Shown here piece by piece: positions 15,665 through 25,284 of a stretch of DNA of 64,000 nt (the first letter of the stretch is position 1; each line of letters begins with the position of its first letter). Location: NCBI GenBank assembly GCA_023411575.1, contig JAEYOP010000030.1, positions 62,001 to 126,000 of the forward strand. Direction: 5' to 3'. Position numbers and translations under genes: made by a program. A model generated the notes under the pieces. That model searched no databases. It was not told the origin of the DNA and saw nothing but the letters and a program-made list of their open reading frames with translations. This DNA comes from Bacillota bacterium. Its GTDB lineage: Bacteria > Bacillota > Clostridia > Acetivibrionales > DTU013.

Positions 15665-16867
15665 ATGCAATATCGGGAAATGGGAAAAACCGGCGACAGG
15701 GTGTCCGTCCTGGGATACGGCTGCATGCGCTACCCCAGGATCAACGGGAAAATCGACGAGCAGCGGACCGAAAGGCAGATCATACAGGCCATCGAGCAGG
15801 GAGTCAACTATTTCGACACGGCGTACATCTATCTCGGCGGCAAAAGTGAAAGCATCCTGGGGGACGTACTGGCGAAGGGCTACAGGGACAGGGTCCGGAT
15901 CGCCACAAAGATGCCGCCCTATAAGATCCGTTCCATAAAGGATATGGAGAGTGTCCTGGAAATCCAGCTGGGAAGGCTGCGTACGGACCGGATCGACTAT
16001 TATCTGGTTCATGCCCTGAGCGATTGGGGAACCTGGGACAGGCTCAAAAAGCTGGGGATCGACGAATTTGTCCGGAAAGCGAAGGCGGAGGGGAAAATCC
16101 GGTATTTCGGCTTTTCGTACCATGGAGACCGGGAGGTGTTCAAAGCCCTGGTGGACGATTATCCGTGGGATTTCTGCCAGATTCAGTACAACTATATGGA
16201 CGAACACTTCCAGGCGGGCAGGGAAGGACTGGAATATGCTGCGTCAAAGGGCCTGGGCGTGATCGTCATGGAGCCCTTGCGGGGAGGCGCCCTGGTCGGG
16301 AAAATGCCGGAGGAAATCCGGAGGATCTGGGAAGGCGCGGACGCCAAAAGGTCGGCGGCGGATTGGGCTCTGAGATGGTTGTGGAACCAGCCCGAGGTCA
16401 CGACGGTGCTTTCGGGGCTCAACGAAGAAGCGCATATCGACGAAAACATCCGGATAGCAAATGATACTGCACCCGGCTCTCTCACTCCGAAGGAGCTTGA
16501 GCTTTACGGCGAGGTGGGCAGGGAGTACAACAGGCTTATGAAGGTGGGCTGCACGGGCTGCGGCTATTGCATGCCCTGTCCGGCCGGCGTGGACATACCG
16601 TTGTGCTTCAGCTATTATAACAGCAAGCACCTCTTCAAGAACAATCACGCAAAATGGCAGTATATCGGCTTTACTGGCGGGTTCATGGGGGGCAAGCCTT
16701 CCTATGCCTCGTTGTGCAAGGATTGCGGAAAATGCGAGAAGGTCTGTCCGCAGCATCTGCCGATCCGCGAGAAGCTCCGCGAGGTTGCCGGAGACATGGA
16801 AATGCCCGTCCTGAAGCCGGTTATGTGGATCACGCGGAAATACTTTACGGTCCGCAGGAAAAAATAA
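15665..16867 (+). CDS. Aldo/keto reductase with C-terminal ferredoxin-like 4Fe-4S domain
   Basis: 400 residues. The AKR barrel carries the catalytic tetrad D51 (NYFDTAY), Y56, K82 (ATKMP) and H116 (YYLVHAL). The C-terminal region has two Cys clusters, GCTGCGYCMPCPAG and CKDCGKCEKVCPQ, that would hold 4Fe-4S clusters, as in many clostridial predicted aldo/keto reductases. Start ATG 15665 has AAAGGAG 5 bases upstream; an in-frame TTG at 15641 has no ribosome binding site. It follows murD2 by 46 bases without a visible terminator and may be co-transcribed with it. Substrate unknown; electrons may come from ferredoxin rather than NAD(P)H, which is inference. Confidence 0.92.
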   Translation: MQYREMGKTGDRVSVLGYGCMRYPRINGKIDEQRTERQIIQAIEQGVNYFDTAYIYLGGKSESILGDVLAKGYRDRVRIATKMPPYKIRSIKDMESVLEIQLGRLRTDRIDYYLVHALSDWGTWDRLKKLGIDEFVRKAKAEGKIRYFGFSYHGDREVFKALVDDYPWDFCQIQYNYMDEHFQAGREGLEYAASKGLGVIVMEPLRGGALVGKMPEEIRRIWEGADAKRSAADWALRWLWNQPEVTTVLSGLNEEAHIDENIRIANDTAPGSLTPKELELYGEVGREYNRLMKVGCTGCGYCMPCPAGVDIPLCFSYYNSKHLFKNNHAKWQYIGFTGGFMGGKPSYASLCKDCGKCEKVCPQHLPIREKLREVAGDMEMPVLKPVMWITRKYFTVRRKK

Positions 16868-16908
16868 ACCGAAATAGATCAGCGAACAAAAAGAATGGAG
16901 GCAATAGT

Positions 16909-17844
16909 ATGTCCAGAATAGCAAAAAGCCTTACCGACCTTATAGGCAATACCCCGCTGCTGGAGCTTGTGAATTATAACAGGAGGAACCATTTGGACGC
17001 CACAATCCTTGCCAAATTGGAGTCCTTCAACCCGGCCTCAAGCGTAAAGGACCGGATCGGCTTTGCGATGATCAAGGATGCCGAGGACAGGGGACTGATC
17101 AACAAGGATACCGTCATTATAGAGCCGACAAGCGGCAATACCGGCATTGCGTTGGCTTTCGTAGCCGCTTCGAGGGGATACCGGCTGGTGATCACCCTGC
17201 CGGAAACCTTCAGCCTGGAGCGGAGAAACCTGATGAAAGCGCTGGGCGCCGAGCTTGTGCTGACCCCCGGGGCGGAAGGGATGCCGGGGGCGATAAAGGC
17301 GGCGCAGGAGCTTGCCGCTAAAACGCCGAATTCGTTCATCCCCCAGCAGTTTGAGAATCCCTCCAATCCCGAAGTGCATCGGAAGACAACCGCGGAGGAA
17401 ATCTGGCGGGATACGGACGGAAAGGTGGACCTTTTTGTGGCCGGCGTCGGTACCGGCGGTACGATTACAGGCGTAGGCGAGGTCCTGAAGCAGAGAAAGC
17501 CGGAGGTCCGGATCGTTGCAGTGGAACCCTTCGATTCGCCGGTGCTGTCCGGCGGGACGAAAGGCCCCCACAAGCTCCAGGGGATCGGCGCGGGCTTCGT
17601 GCCGGCCGTGCTGAACAGGGCCGTCTGCGATGAAATCTTCAAGGTCCGGACCGAAGAAGCCTTTGAAACGGCAAGAAGCCTTGCCAGAACCGAAGGGCTG
17701 CTGGTCGGGATCTCTTCGGGCGCAGCCGCTTTCGCCGCCACCCAGCTGGCGAAAAGGCCGGAGAATAAAGGCAAAAACATTGTCGTTCTGCTCCCCGACA
17801 CAGGAGAACGATACCTGTCCACCGCCCTGTTCCAGAACGAATAG
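16909..17844 (+). CDS. cysK: Cysteine synthase A (O-acetylserine sulfhydrylase)
   Basis: 311 residues, the usual length for CysK. PLP lysine K47 in SSVKDRIG, the substrate loop TSGNTG (74-79) and the phosphate-binding GTGGTITG are all present. It makes L-cysteine from O-acetylserine and sulfide in the cytoplasm. ATG 16909 is set by GGAGG (16897-16901) at 7-base spacing; the longer open frame upstream runs through the end of the aldo/keto reductase gene and is not used. It lies 41 bases after that gene, and the first terminator-like repeat of the whole run comes just after it. Confidence 0.95.
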   Translation: MSRIAKSLTDLIGNTPLLELVNYNRRNHLDATILAKLESFNPASSVKDRIGFAMIKDAEDRGLINKDTVIIEPTSGNTGIALAFVAASRGYRLVITLPETFSLERRNLMKALGAELVLTPGAEGMPGAIKAAQELAAKTPNSFIPQQFENPSNPEVHRKTTAEEIWRDTDGKVDLFVAGVGTGGTITGVGEVLKQRKPEVRIVAVEPFDSPVLSGGTKGPHKLQGIGAGFVPAVLNRAVCDEIFKVRTEEAFETARSLARTEGLLVGISSGAAAFAATQLAKRPENKGKNIVVLLPDTGERYLSTALFQNE

Positions 17845-17854
17845 CAAAGATGAA

Positions 17855-17890
17855 AAGCCTGCCTGCCAAATGAACGGAACAGGCAGGCTT
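17855..17890 (+). terminator. Inverted repeat after cysK, probable terminator
   Basis: An 11-bp perfect stem, AAGCCTGCCTG (17855-17865) with CAGGCAGGCTT (17880-17890). The stem fits a terminator but the following bases (CACCATG) contain no T-run, so efficiency is doubtful. Confidence 0.55.
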
Positions 17891-18342
17891 CACCATGTGA
17901 TCATCAATAGTACGCCTACCGTTCTGTGCTCCGTAAATTAAGCAATGGGTACAAACCTTGTTGACCAGCCTTGCTGCTCTGCCGGAAAACCGAAAAATTT
18001 CATCCACTGCCTGATCAGGAAAAATATTGCGCTCCTGGATGTTGATCCGTTACCACCCTGACCTATACCGAGAGGAAGAACCAGAATACCCTGCACAGGG
18101 ACAGAAACTTGAACCAGATACTATTCTTCCTGGCTGTGTCCCAGTGTAACAGCCACGGGAACACGGATGCGACGGACACTACGGAGGCATTGCGGAGGAA
18201 GGCAACGGGGAAAATAAAAGGAGTTAAGTTTTAAACCCTAACTCCTTAAGCCCAATTGTATTTTATGGGGTTTTTGAAGCACTGCTAAAAGTGCTTTTTC
18301 TATTAGATTTTACTTAATATCATGCCATTTCCAATTTCTGAA
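17891..18342. other. Non-coding stretch with a possible gene remnant
   Basis: No complete gene seen. A plus-strand frame is open from 18046 to the stop at 18232-18234 (63 codons) and reads like coding sequence (LTYTERKNQNTLHRDRNL then NQILFFLAVSQC), but it has no start codon with a ribosome binding site. It may be the tail of a lost gene. Base composition shifts from GC-rich to AT-rich around 18200, at the edge of the RHS island. Confidence 0.4.
18218..18247. terminator. Inverted repeat at the end of the remnant frame
   Basis: AAGGAGTTA (18218-18226) pairs with TAACTCCTT (18239-18247), 9 bp with a 12-base loop. It overlaps the stop of the remnant frame. It could end transcription from either side; only a weak T-rich tail (GTATTTTATGGGGTTTTT) follows further on. 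Confidence 0.4.
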
Positions 18343-18759
18343 TTATTCGTTCTTATGCCTATTAAGCAAGTTTTGCATAAACTGCATATGGTCAATAAAG
18401 CTTTCAAATGTTTTTTTAAAAAGCTCCTTTTTTATGTTTTTAGGATTATACTTATCTTCAACTGAAATAGAATAAATATTACCGTCTTCTTTTTCATTCA
18501 GTACAATAAAGTAATAACAGCTGGTTCCTTTTGTTCCGATTACAAATAGTTTCTCAGACCATGGTTTATTTTGCAATCCATTTTCTCTTAAGTTTAAATT
18601 TAGTTTTATTATTTCTTCCGCATCATCTAAAAGTGAATCAGATACATAGGGATATCGATTCTTATCACATAACGGATTATTTTCAACAACCCTTTTATAC
18701 GATTCTGTTAACCTAATATTTAATTCCTTTTCGATCATAATAATTTCATCTTTCCGCAT
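18343..18759 (-). CDS. SUKH (SMI1/KNR4)-like immunity protein
   Basis: 138 residues. The N-terminus MIEKELNIRLTESYKRVVEN and the later strand-rich part (LFVIGTKGTSCYYFIVLNE) fit the SUKH superfamily, which contains many immunity proteins of polymorphic toxins. It lies 11 bases after the RHS toxin gene; its AGGAGG overlaps the toxin stop codon, so translation is probably coupled. Very AT-rich compared with the flanking chromosome. Inferred role: binds and blocks the C-terminal nuclease of the toxin in the producing cell. ATG at codon 8 is an alternative start but lacks a site. Confidence 0.8.
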   Translation of the reverse strand: MRKDEIIMIEKELNIRLTESYKRVVENNPLCDKNRYPYVSDSLLDDAEEIIKLNLNLRENGLQNKPWSEKLFVIGTKGTSCYYFIVLNEKEDGNIYSISVEDKYNPKNIKKELFKKTFESFIDHMQFMQNLLNRHKNE

Positions 18760-18770
18760 CTAGAAGCCTC

Positions 18771-21700
18771 CTATTGTACGAGCTTGTCCTTGAACTCTTT
18801 AAGTGTTTTTGCCGCGAAATCAATAACATCCTGTTTGGTTGGTTCTACTCCAAGTTCTTTAAACGATAATTTGAAATCATTCCATGCTTTATTTAGTAAT
18901 TTATGAGTTCCTTGGTCTACACCATATAAATTAAACAAATTGTTCGGGTCAAAATTTTTGCCAAATAGCTGTGCATATTCAAGTGGTATTAAATGATGGA
19001 CATCTAGCTTCTGTCCTTTATTTATCGCCTGCATGAAATCTGTGCTATTGTTTTTTATAATTGTTCTTGCTTCTGCTCTCAGAGCATCTTTCATTTTACT
19101 GCTTAATTTTTCGCCTTTACTTATTGCTACCATAGCTTTTTCTGCATTTGTGAGCTTTTTAGTTCCTTCTGCTGCTTTTACAGCAATTTTAACAGCACGT
19201 CCGCCACCAGTTGCAAATGGTATGAAAGTACATCCTACATCAGCACCTAACGAAGCCCAATTCCATCCATTTCCCGGATCGGCAATTAAATCACCAACGT
19301 CCCAAATGATAAAGCCAATGTCGGCTACCGTATCAATAATATGTCCGCTTGGATCATAGTACTGGATCGGATCATTGTGGCAATATGTGTAAAGATTTAG
19401 AGATAATGGATCTTTATCTTTGCCAAGGTAAGAATCTTCTGTGACAAATCTTCCTATAGCAGGATCATAATACCTCGCCCGCAGATAATACGTCCCAGTT
19501 TCCTTGTCAAAGTATTCTCCGCAATACCGGAATGCATTAGTATCAGTATTGTCAAGGTTCTTCTCATTGCCGAAAGCATCATAGTCATAATTCTTTATAA
19601 CACTGCCTGTAACATTCGTCAACTGTATTACATCGCCATGGGCATTGTACAGAAAATATAATTTGTCAGTGCTGCTCCCATTATCGGCAAAAATCAGGTT
19701 AATACCCCGGATATAGCGCTTTGCTACAGGACCGGACCCATCATATTCGGCTATGATATCCGTCCCATCCCACACATGCAACGTAGTGACGCCATCGACC
19801 GTTTTACTTCTTCTCAAGTTATTGGGGTTATATGTGTAAGCAATGTTCTGCCCGCTTTCAACAACGGAAATCAACCGGTCAAGGCCGTCATAACCATAGG
19901 AGATACCGCCTTTGCCGGTTTGATTGCCATTGTTGTCGTAACTGTATGCTGTAATTGTGTTTATACCATTTTCAAAGCGGTGCTCTGCAACAAGCCTGTT
20001 GTTCGCATCATACTGATAGCTGACAGAGTAGGGCATAGTTATTCCGGATACCGACATTGTCGCCCTGTTGCCGCTATCATCAAATGTATAGCTGATAGAC
20101 GTTCCGGATGTAGTTGTTTCAGATGCCAGTCTGCCGAGCCCATCGTAAACATAGCTTGTGCTGGCTCCGGACAACTCGATTTTTGTTGCCTGATTACCAT
20201 TAAGATAGTAGCTGTAGGAATATTGGGATATAGTACTGTCGCCTTGATAATTGGCCAACATCTGGAGCTTATTGTTCAGATTGTAGACATAAAGGGTGCT
20301 GTTTCCGTTACCGTATGTCAGCGTTTCTCTGTTTCCGTTGGAATCATATTGATAGGTAGCTTCCGCAATACCATTGTTAATTACTTGATATAATCTGCCC
20401 ATATTATCATAAGTGTAGCCTAGTTCGGTTATTGTGGCATTGTCTTTTGTCAATATAAATGCCGTCCGGTGGCCAAGCAAATCCAGGGCATATTCCTTCA
20501 AAATCCCTGCAGACTCGCGCTCGCTGGTCAGTCTGCCCATTTTGTCGTAGGTATTGGTGAGCAGAATGCCTCCGCTGGATGTAGTTAAAACATTTCCCAA
20601 GGAGTCATACGCATAGGAAGTTGACACGTTTTTTGAGGCATCAGAGCAGGTAACTATTTTGGAAAGCATCCTGTTCATTTTATTGTAAGTCATGACGGTT
20701 ACATTTCCATTGCGGTCATCCGTTTGGGTATTGTTTCCATTGAGATCATACCCATAGACGATCGCTTGATTCATCGGATCGATCATACGGATAAGCCTGC
20801 CCGCATAGTCATATTCGTACTTCGTAACGGAGAAATCCGAATCCCCTTGAGCAGTGATGTTATCCGGGCCATTCAATACCAGTGGCTGTGACAGCCCGGT
20901 ATACATCCTGACTTTATTTCCATCAGCATCATAATAGTATTGGGTATAGCTTTCGGGAGTTTCTCCATCAAAATTCGTCACCTTTACGAGCAGGTCTCTA
21001 GTGTCATATTCATATCCGGTATAACTATAGCATTCTTCTTCTCCGGGCTTATTGCTGGTAACGCCGTATAAGGTCATGTTGCCGTTTTTATCATATTGCT
21101 TTTTTGTGAGAGAATAATATAAAGTATCCTCTATTCTCTCAAACGGAGTCTTTTCTTCGATCAGCCTTTTCAGTCCGTCGTACTCGTAAAGCACGGTGTT
21201 ATTTTGGGGATCGGTCACACTGCGGACTAATCCGTTCGGATAGTACTCTGTGACGATGACTGTTTCATCCGGGTTTATCTGCCGGATAAGCCTTCCTGCG
21301 TAATCAAAGAGGTATGTCGTTGTGGCTGTATCGGCGGAATTGAAATATTTTGTTTCAATTGTTTCCGTATTACCGTTTTCAAGGGCAAGGTATTCATATT
21401 CCCTTAAAGGCGCCGGAGCCCCGACTCCGTCTGAAAACAGCACTTTCATGGGTCTGTTCATAACGTCATATTCATAGGAATAAACGGCGCCATTGGGCAT
21501 CTGCTCGGACTCGATGTTTCCGTATAAATCGTAAGTGTACGTTGTCACATTGTTCTCAGCATCCGTTGCTGCATGCAGGAGGCCGTTGTTGTAATAGGTA
21601 TACCGGAAGCCGTGATTGCCGCTGTATGAATGGTTTGCAATATTGTCTAAAGCCGGACTGTATAAATTGGGAGAGACCTCCTTTGTTTTGTTGCCTCTAA

Positions 21701-24700
21701 AGTCATAGGTAATCCTGGTAGTTGCTCCGTTGTCTTCTACCCTTTTCTCAAGATTGCCTTTTTTGTCATAAGTGTAATTCGTGCTATGGCCGGCAGGAGA
21801 CACCAGTTTTGTCACGAGGCCATAGGAATTGTTCGTCTTCTTTGTAACATTTCCGGCTGAGTCGGTAATCGTGCACAGATAGCCATTGGGATCATATGTA
21901 TAGGAAGTATTATTCCCCATTGGATCCGTATGACTTTTTAAAAGTCCCTTATATTTATATCCCAATGATTGAGCTTCTTCACCAGAAAAATAGGTATACC
22001 GGTCAATTGCAAAATCTTCATCGTCAGATCCACTTGCATACTCCATTTCGCCATCAAACGGTCTTGCCGTTTTCAGGAGACAAACGCCATCGCCGTCATA
22101 AATATAATAAACCGGCCTTCCGGTCTCATCCCTTTCCATAATTATGTTGTTTTTGTCGTCATAGGAGTAATGCCTTTTTGAGAGATCCGGATTGATAATT
22201 CCAGTGACATTTCCGTTGCCTAAATCCCTGATGTATTCCGTTTTATTGCCGTATCTGTCGGTTACGGTTTTTGATTCCCAATACTTGTTCAAGCCGTTCC
22301 GTTCAACATAATATTCCGTTGTTTGTGTCCTGTTTTCACTGTCAATCGTCTCGGTTATATTGAAGGTCCTGTCATACCATTGAACAGTTTGGCGCCCGTT
22401 ACTGTCCATGATCGTTGTTTTTCCGTTCGTATCGTCATAATCGTAGAGGAATGTATTGCCCAACCGGTTCGTGATGCGATGAACCTTCAGCGAATAATCA
22501 TCCTCGGGATCCTCAAAATACTCTATGGATTCCACAACATTCTGCTGATGATCCTTGACGGAATTCAGCAATTCATTTTCATCGTAACCGTAATATAAGG
22601 TATTAAGCAATGGATCAGTTACTTGACTAAGCTTGCTTTCCGAATAGAGATCCGGGGTATATGAATACTGGATTATTCTTCCGCCGGCAATGTCCGTAAT
22701 GCTTTGCACCAGTCCACGCTCATTATAGGCGAATATGAATTCCCGCAAAGCAGGATCAATAATTTTTATAATAGCTCCGTATTCATCTAGTACAATTTGC
22801 GTTCTGTTGCCATATCGATCTACCATTGCGGAAAGAATGCCGTTTTCATCAAATATCAGTTTTGACTGATTCTTTGCGGTCAATTTATAACTTCCGTCTT
22901 CAAGCCGCACAAGCCGGTTACGGGAATCCATAGCCGTGTAGGTACCATCCTCATTTATGCTATAGCTAATGGAACTGCCGCCCGGCAGATATGCCACCAG
23001 TATTTTTGACGCCTCATTGGAAGAACTGCTCAAGGAGAAATTTGTCCCGGAGGACGCTGCCCCGGAGGAGGTTCTCAACAGCAAAGGCCCGGAGCCACCG
23101 GAAGGATATTCTATTTCAATCCTGCCTTCATAGGAAGAACTCCAGCCTCGGCCGAATATCCCCCAGTGGGAATCGGATGAATTATAGGAACGGGAAAACA
23201 CAATATCTCCAAAATCAGACGGAACGATCAGATCGGTGTCGGAACGGGAATAATTACCTGTAGGAGCGTATGTACCCTGGTTTTGGCTGTTATGGGCTTC
23301 CTTCTGGTATTCCTGCCCCAGCCATGACCTGCAAGCTATCCCTTCGCTCACCTTGGCTCCTTCGCCGATCCACGTTTCTTTTTCCTTATCATAAACGGTC
23401 GGACCATATACCGAATCCCAGTAGCATTTTGTCAAATCAACGGCATTGACGGATGACTTATTGTTAAAAGCCCCATAAGTTGAACTCCCTAGAAAAGAAA
23501 GGTTTCGAAAGGTCTGCGTCTGATCGCTGTCGAGATACAACCCGTAATCACAATCCCTGAGCTCCATATAAGAAATATGAGAGGACCCTTTTATATCCAT
23601 GCCTTTTTGGCAATTTTGGATGGACCCCTCATAAGAACCGATATAACCGTCGACGCCAACCAATATGCCGGTTTCCGTACAATCAGAAATGAACGGATCG
23701 TATAGATCGGCTTGACCATCGACAATCATGCCGTTTCTGCAGTCGTTGATCTCGGCAGACCCGGAAAGAATGGAATTGACTTCTGTTTCAATCCCTGTTT
23801 CCGCACAGCTTTCTATATACATATAGGAATACAGGGTCCCTTTATTCTTGATGCCGGTATGGGAGTCCAGAACGCTTATACTTCCGTCAAATTGTGCATT
23901 TTGATCTATCAGCACGGCAGTGGAAAAATTATGAACGATATTACAACCTATGGAAGAATAAAACGATCCTTGAATATTCAGTGCATTTTCCGAATAAAAG
24001 AAGTTAATATCCTCACAGTCAAATTCAGCATTAGGACTTACCGTGACCGCCCCCCAGTAGTCGTCACTGTTTCGTACTCCATCCCCGCCAAAGTCCGGAT
24101 CTCTTTCGCAAGTGAAGAACACGGAATGCTCCTCATCGGAAAGGGCCGATATCCTGCCGTCGACCTGGACGTCGGCGCCAGCGCGCAGTTTTACCGCCGT
24201 TCCTGCTTCCAGGGTTAACTCCGCACCCGTATTGATAACCAGACATTTTCGGATCAATATGTTCTCCTGACTATGCCATGTTGTATCGGTATGGATTGTT
24301 AAATAGGTTGCAGTTTTGTACTCGGTGCTGGTTTCGGATTTATTATTGTTGCCATCAAATGCCTTCACAAAGTAGGAATAGTCCGTATTAGGCTGTAGCC
24401 CTGAGTCAATAAAGGTAGAATTTTCTACGGTTCCTAGCAGTTCGTTGTTACGGTATACTTCATATCCGTCCACATTTACGTTGTCTGAAGAGACTTCCCA
24501 AGTAAGCACCATCCCTGTATCCGTAATTTCACTTGCGGTCAGTCCTTGCGGTACGGTAGGCGGTTCTGTATCCTTTTCGTTTTCTGTTGTAACAGTTAAT
24601 TCATTGCTTGCTTCGGATAAATTTCCCGCTGCATCCTTTGCTCTCACAGTAAAACTGTAAGATGTATCGGGTTGTAAGCTGGTGACAGTAACGCTTGTCC

Positions 24701-24968
24701 CCGTGACGGTCTCAGGTGTATTCTGCCCGTTATATACCTCATAGCCGGTTACACAGACATTATCCGTTGACGGCTCCCATATTAGTCCGACGCTTGTGGT
24801 TGCTATAAAGCTGTATGCCAGGTTTGACGGGCTGGACGGCGCTTGCGTGTCAATCGAGTCATCCGCTCCAGATATCTGGCCTGCGAAGGCAAGTCCCAAA
24901 GCAAATAGGAGAACAAGGAAAAGAGAAATGAGCCAATACTTATGATTTGCAGACATAACCTTTTTCAT
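18771..24968 (-). CDS. Secreted RHS/YD-repeat polymorphic toxin with C-terminal HNH-like nuclease
   Basis: 2065 residues. A signal peptide (LISLFLVLLFALGLAFAG) starts the chain, then two fibronectin type III domains (about 43-130 and 137-222), a right-handed beta-helix-like region (about 230-530), a DUF6531-type entry (DIVFSRSYNSSDSHWGIFG), many YD repeats, and the RHS core ending RYYDPAIGRFVTEDSY ... YDPSGH. After the core come a hydrophobic pretoxin segment and a toxin tip with DVHHLIPLEYAQLF, NLFNLYG and a later His, the pattern of HNH/ENDO VII nucleases. RHS proteins form a shell around the toxin; delivery in Gram-positives is by export. The start has AGGAGGG 4 bases upstream. The gene is AT-richer than its surroundings, suggesting transfer. 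Confidence 0.93.
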   Translation of the reverse strand: MKKVMSANHKYWLISLFLVLLFALGLAFAGQISGADDSIDTQAPSSPSNLAYSFIATTSVGLIWEPSTDNVCVTGYEVYNGQNTPETVTGTSVTVTSLQPDTSYSFTVRAKDAAGNLSEASNELTVTTENEKDTEPPTVPQGLTASEITDTGMVLTWEVSSDNVNVDGYEVYRNNELLGTVENSTFIDSGLQPNTDYSYFVKAFDGNNNKSETSTEYKTATYLTIHTDTTWHSQENILIRKCLVINTGAELTLEAGTAVKLRAGADVQVDGRISALSDEEHSVFFTCERDPDFGGDGVRNSDDYWGAVTVSPNAEFDCEDINFFYSENALNIQGSFYSSIGCNIVHNFSTAVLIDQNAQFDGSISVLDSHTGIKNKGTLYSYMYIESCAETGIETEVNSILSGSAEINDCRNGMIVDGQADLYDPFISDCTETGILVGVDGYIGSYEGSIQNCQKGMDIKGSSHISYMELRDCDYGLYLDSDQTQTFRNLSFLGSSTYGAFNNKSSVNAVDLTKCYWDSVYGPTVYDKEKETWIGEGAKVSEGIACRSWLGQEYQKEAHNSQNQGTYAPTGNYSRSDTDLIVPSDFGDIVFSRSYNSSDSHWGIFGRGWSSSYEGRIEIEYPSGGSGPLLLRTSSGAASSGTNFSLSSSSNEASKILVAYLPGGSSISYSINEDGTYTAMDSRNRLVRLEDGSYKLTAKNQSKLIFDENGILSAMVDRYGNRTQIVLDEYGAIIKIIDPALREFIFAYNERGLVQSITDIAGGRIIQYSYTPDLYSESKLSQVTDPLLNTLYYGYDENELLNSVKDHQQNVVESIEYFEDPEDDYSLKVHRITNRLGNTFLYDYDDTNGKTTIMDSNGRQTVQWYDRTFNITETIDSENRTQTTEYYVERNGLNKYWESKTVTDRYGNKTEYIRDLGNGNVTGIINPDLSKRHYSYDDKNNIIMERDETGRPVYYIYDGDGVCLLKTARPFDGEMEYASGSDDEDFAIDRYTYFSGEEAQSLGYKYKGLLKSHTDPMGNNTSYTYDPNGYLCTITDSAGNVTKKTNNSYGLVTKLVSPAGHSTNYTYDKKGNLEKRVEDNGATTRITYDFRGNKTKEVSPNLYSPALDNIANHSYSGNHGFRYTYYNNGLLHAATDAENNVTTYTYDLYGNIESEQMPNGAVYSYEYDVMNRPMKVLFSDGVGAPAPLREYEYLALENGNTETIETKYFNSADTATTTYLFDYAGRLIRQINPDETVIVTEYYPNGLVRSVTDPQNNTVLYEYDGLKRLIEEKTPFERIEDTLYYSLTKKQYDKNGNMTLYGVTSNKPGEEECYSYTGYEYDTRDLLVKVTNFDGETPESYTQYYYDADGNKVRMYTGLSQPLVLNGPDNITAQGDSDFSVTKYEYDYAGRLIRMIDPMNQAIVYGYDLNGNNTQTDDRNGNVTVMTYNKMNRMLSKIVTCSDASKNVSTSYAYDSLGNVLTTSSGGILLTNTYDKMGRLTSERESAGILKEYALDLLGHRTAFILTKDNATITELGYTYDNMGRLYQVINNGIAEATYQYDSNGNRETLTYGNGNSTLYVYNLNNKLQMLANYQGDSTISQYSYSYYLNGNQATKIELSGASTSYVYDGLGRLASETTTSGTSISYTFDDSGNRATMSVSGITMPYSVSYQYDANNRLVAEHRFENGINTITAYSYDNNGNQTGKGGISYGYDGLDRLISVVESGQNIAYTYNPNNLRRSKTVDGVTTLHVWDGTDIIAEYDGSGPVAKRYIRGINLIFADNGSSTDKLYFLYNAHGDVIQLTNVTGSVIKNYDYDAFGNEKNLDNTDTNAFRYCGEYFDKETGTYYLRARYYDPAIGRFVTEDSYLGKDKDPLSLNLYTYCHNDPIQYYDPSGHIIDTVADIGFIIWDVGDLIADPGNGWNWASLGADVGCTFIPFATGGGRAVKIAVKAAEGTKKLTNAEKAMVAISKGEKLSSKMKDALRAEARTIIKNNSTDFMQAINKGQKLDVHHLIPLEYAQLFGKNFDPNNLFNLYGVDQGTHKLLNKAWNDFKLSFKELGVEPTKQDVIDFAAKTLKEFKDKLVQ

Positions 24969-25284
24969 AAACCCTCCTAAATAGCGGTTCGATGAACATT
25001 GAAGGAAAATCTGCAGCGTATTGTCATATCCCTTATAATTAACATTATTATATTTACTTTTCCATTTTATTCTCTTCGTTTAGCAGCGTATATAGTAATT
25101 AACTCCTATGCAGTGTAGGCATCTTCCTAGTTCTGCAGGCCTAGTTCGGCAACCTTGATTTTTGGATTGATTCGCTGCCTCGCTTCGACTGTCCAAGGGG
25201 TCAAAAGAAAGAAAAGAGAAGGGCTAACAATAAAAAGAAAATGTAAAAGTTGACATGATTTTTTCATAATGATACTATTTTTTT
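24969..25284. other. Divergent intergenic region, toxin and diguanylate cyclase
   Basis: 316 bases, AT-rich near the toxin start. On the minus strand a TATAAT lies at 25047-25052 but I see no matching -35. The plus-strand promoter for the diguanylate cyclase is listed separately. No RNA gene or repeat recognised. Confidence 0.5.
25250..25279 (+). promoter_or_regulatory. Promoter just before the diguanylate cyclase
   Basis: TTGACA (25250-25255), 18 bases, TACTAT (25274-25279). Transcription would begin at about 25285-25287, on the GTG used as start, so the message would be leaderless or nearly so. Confidence 0.55.

Noticed and set aside
18771..24968. Repeated YD-type segments taken as a DNA repeat array or CRISPR
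   Set aside because: The repeats are degenerate at DNA level and encode the known YD repeats of RHS proteins; no constant repeat/spacer pattern.
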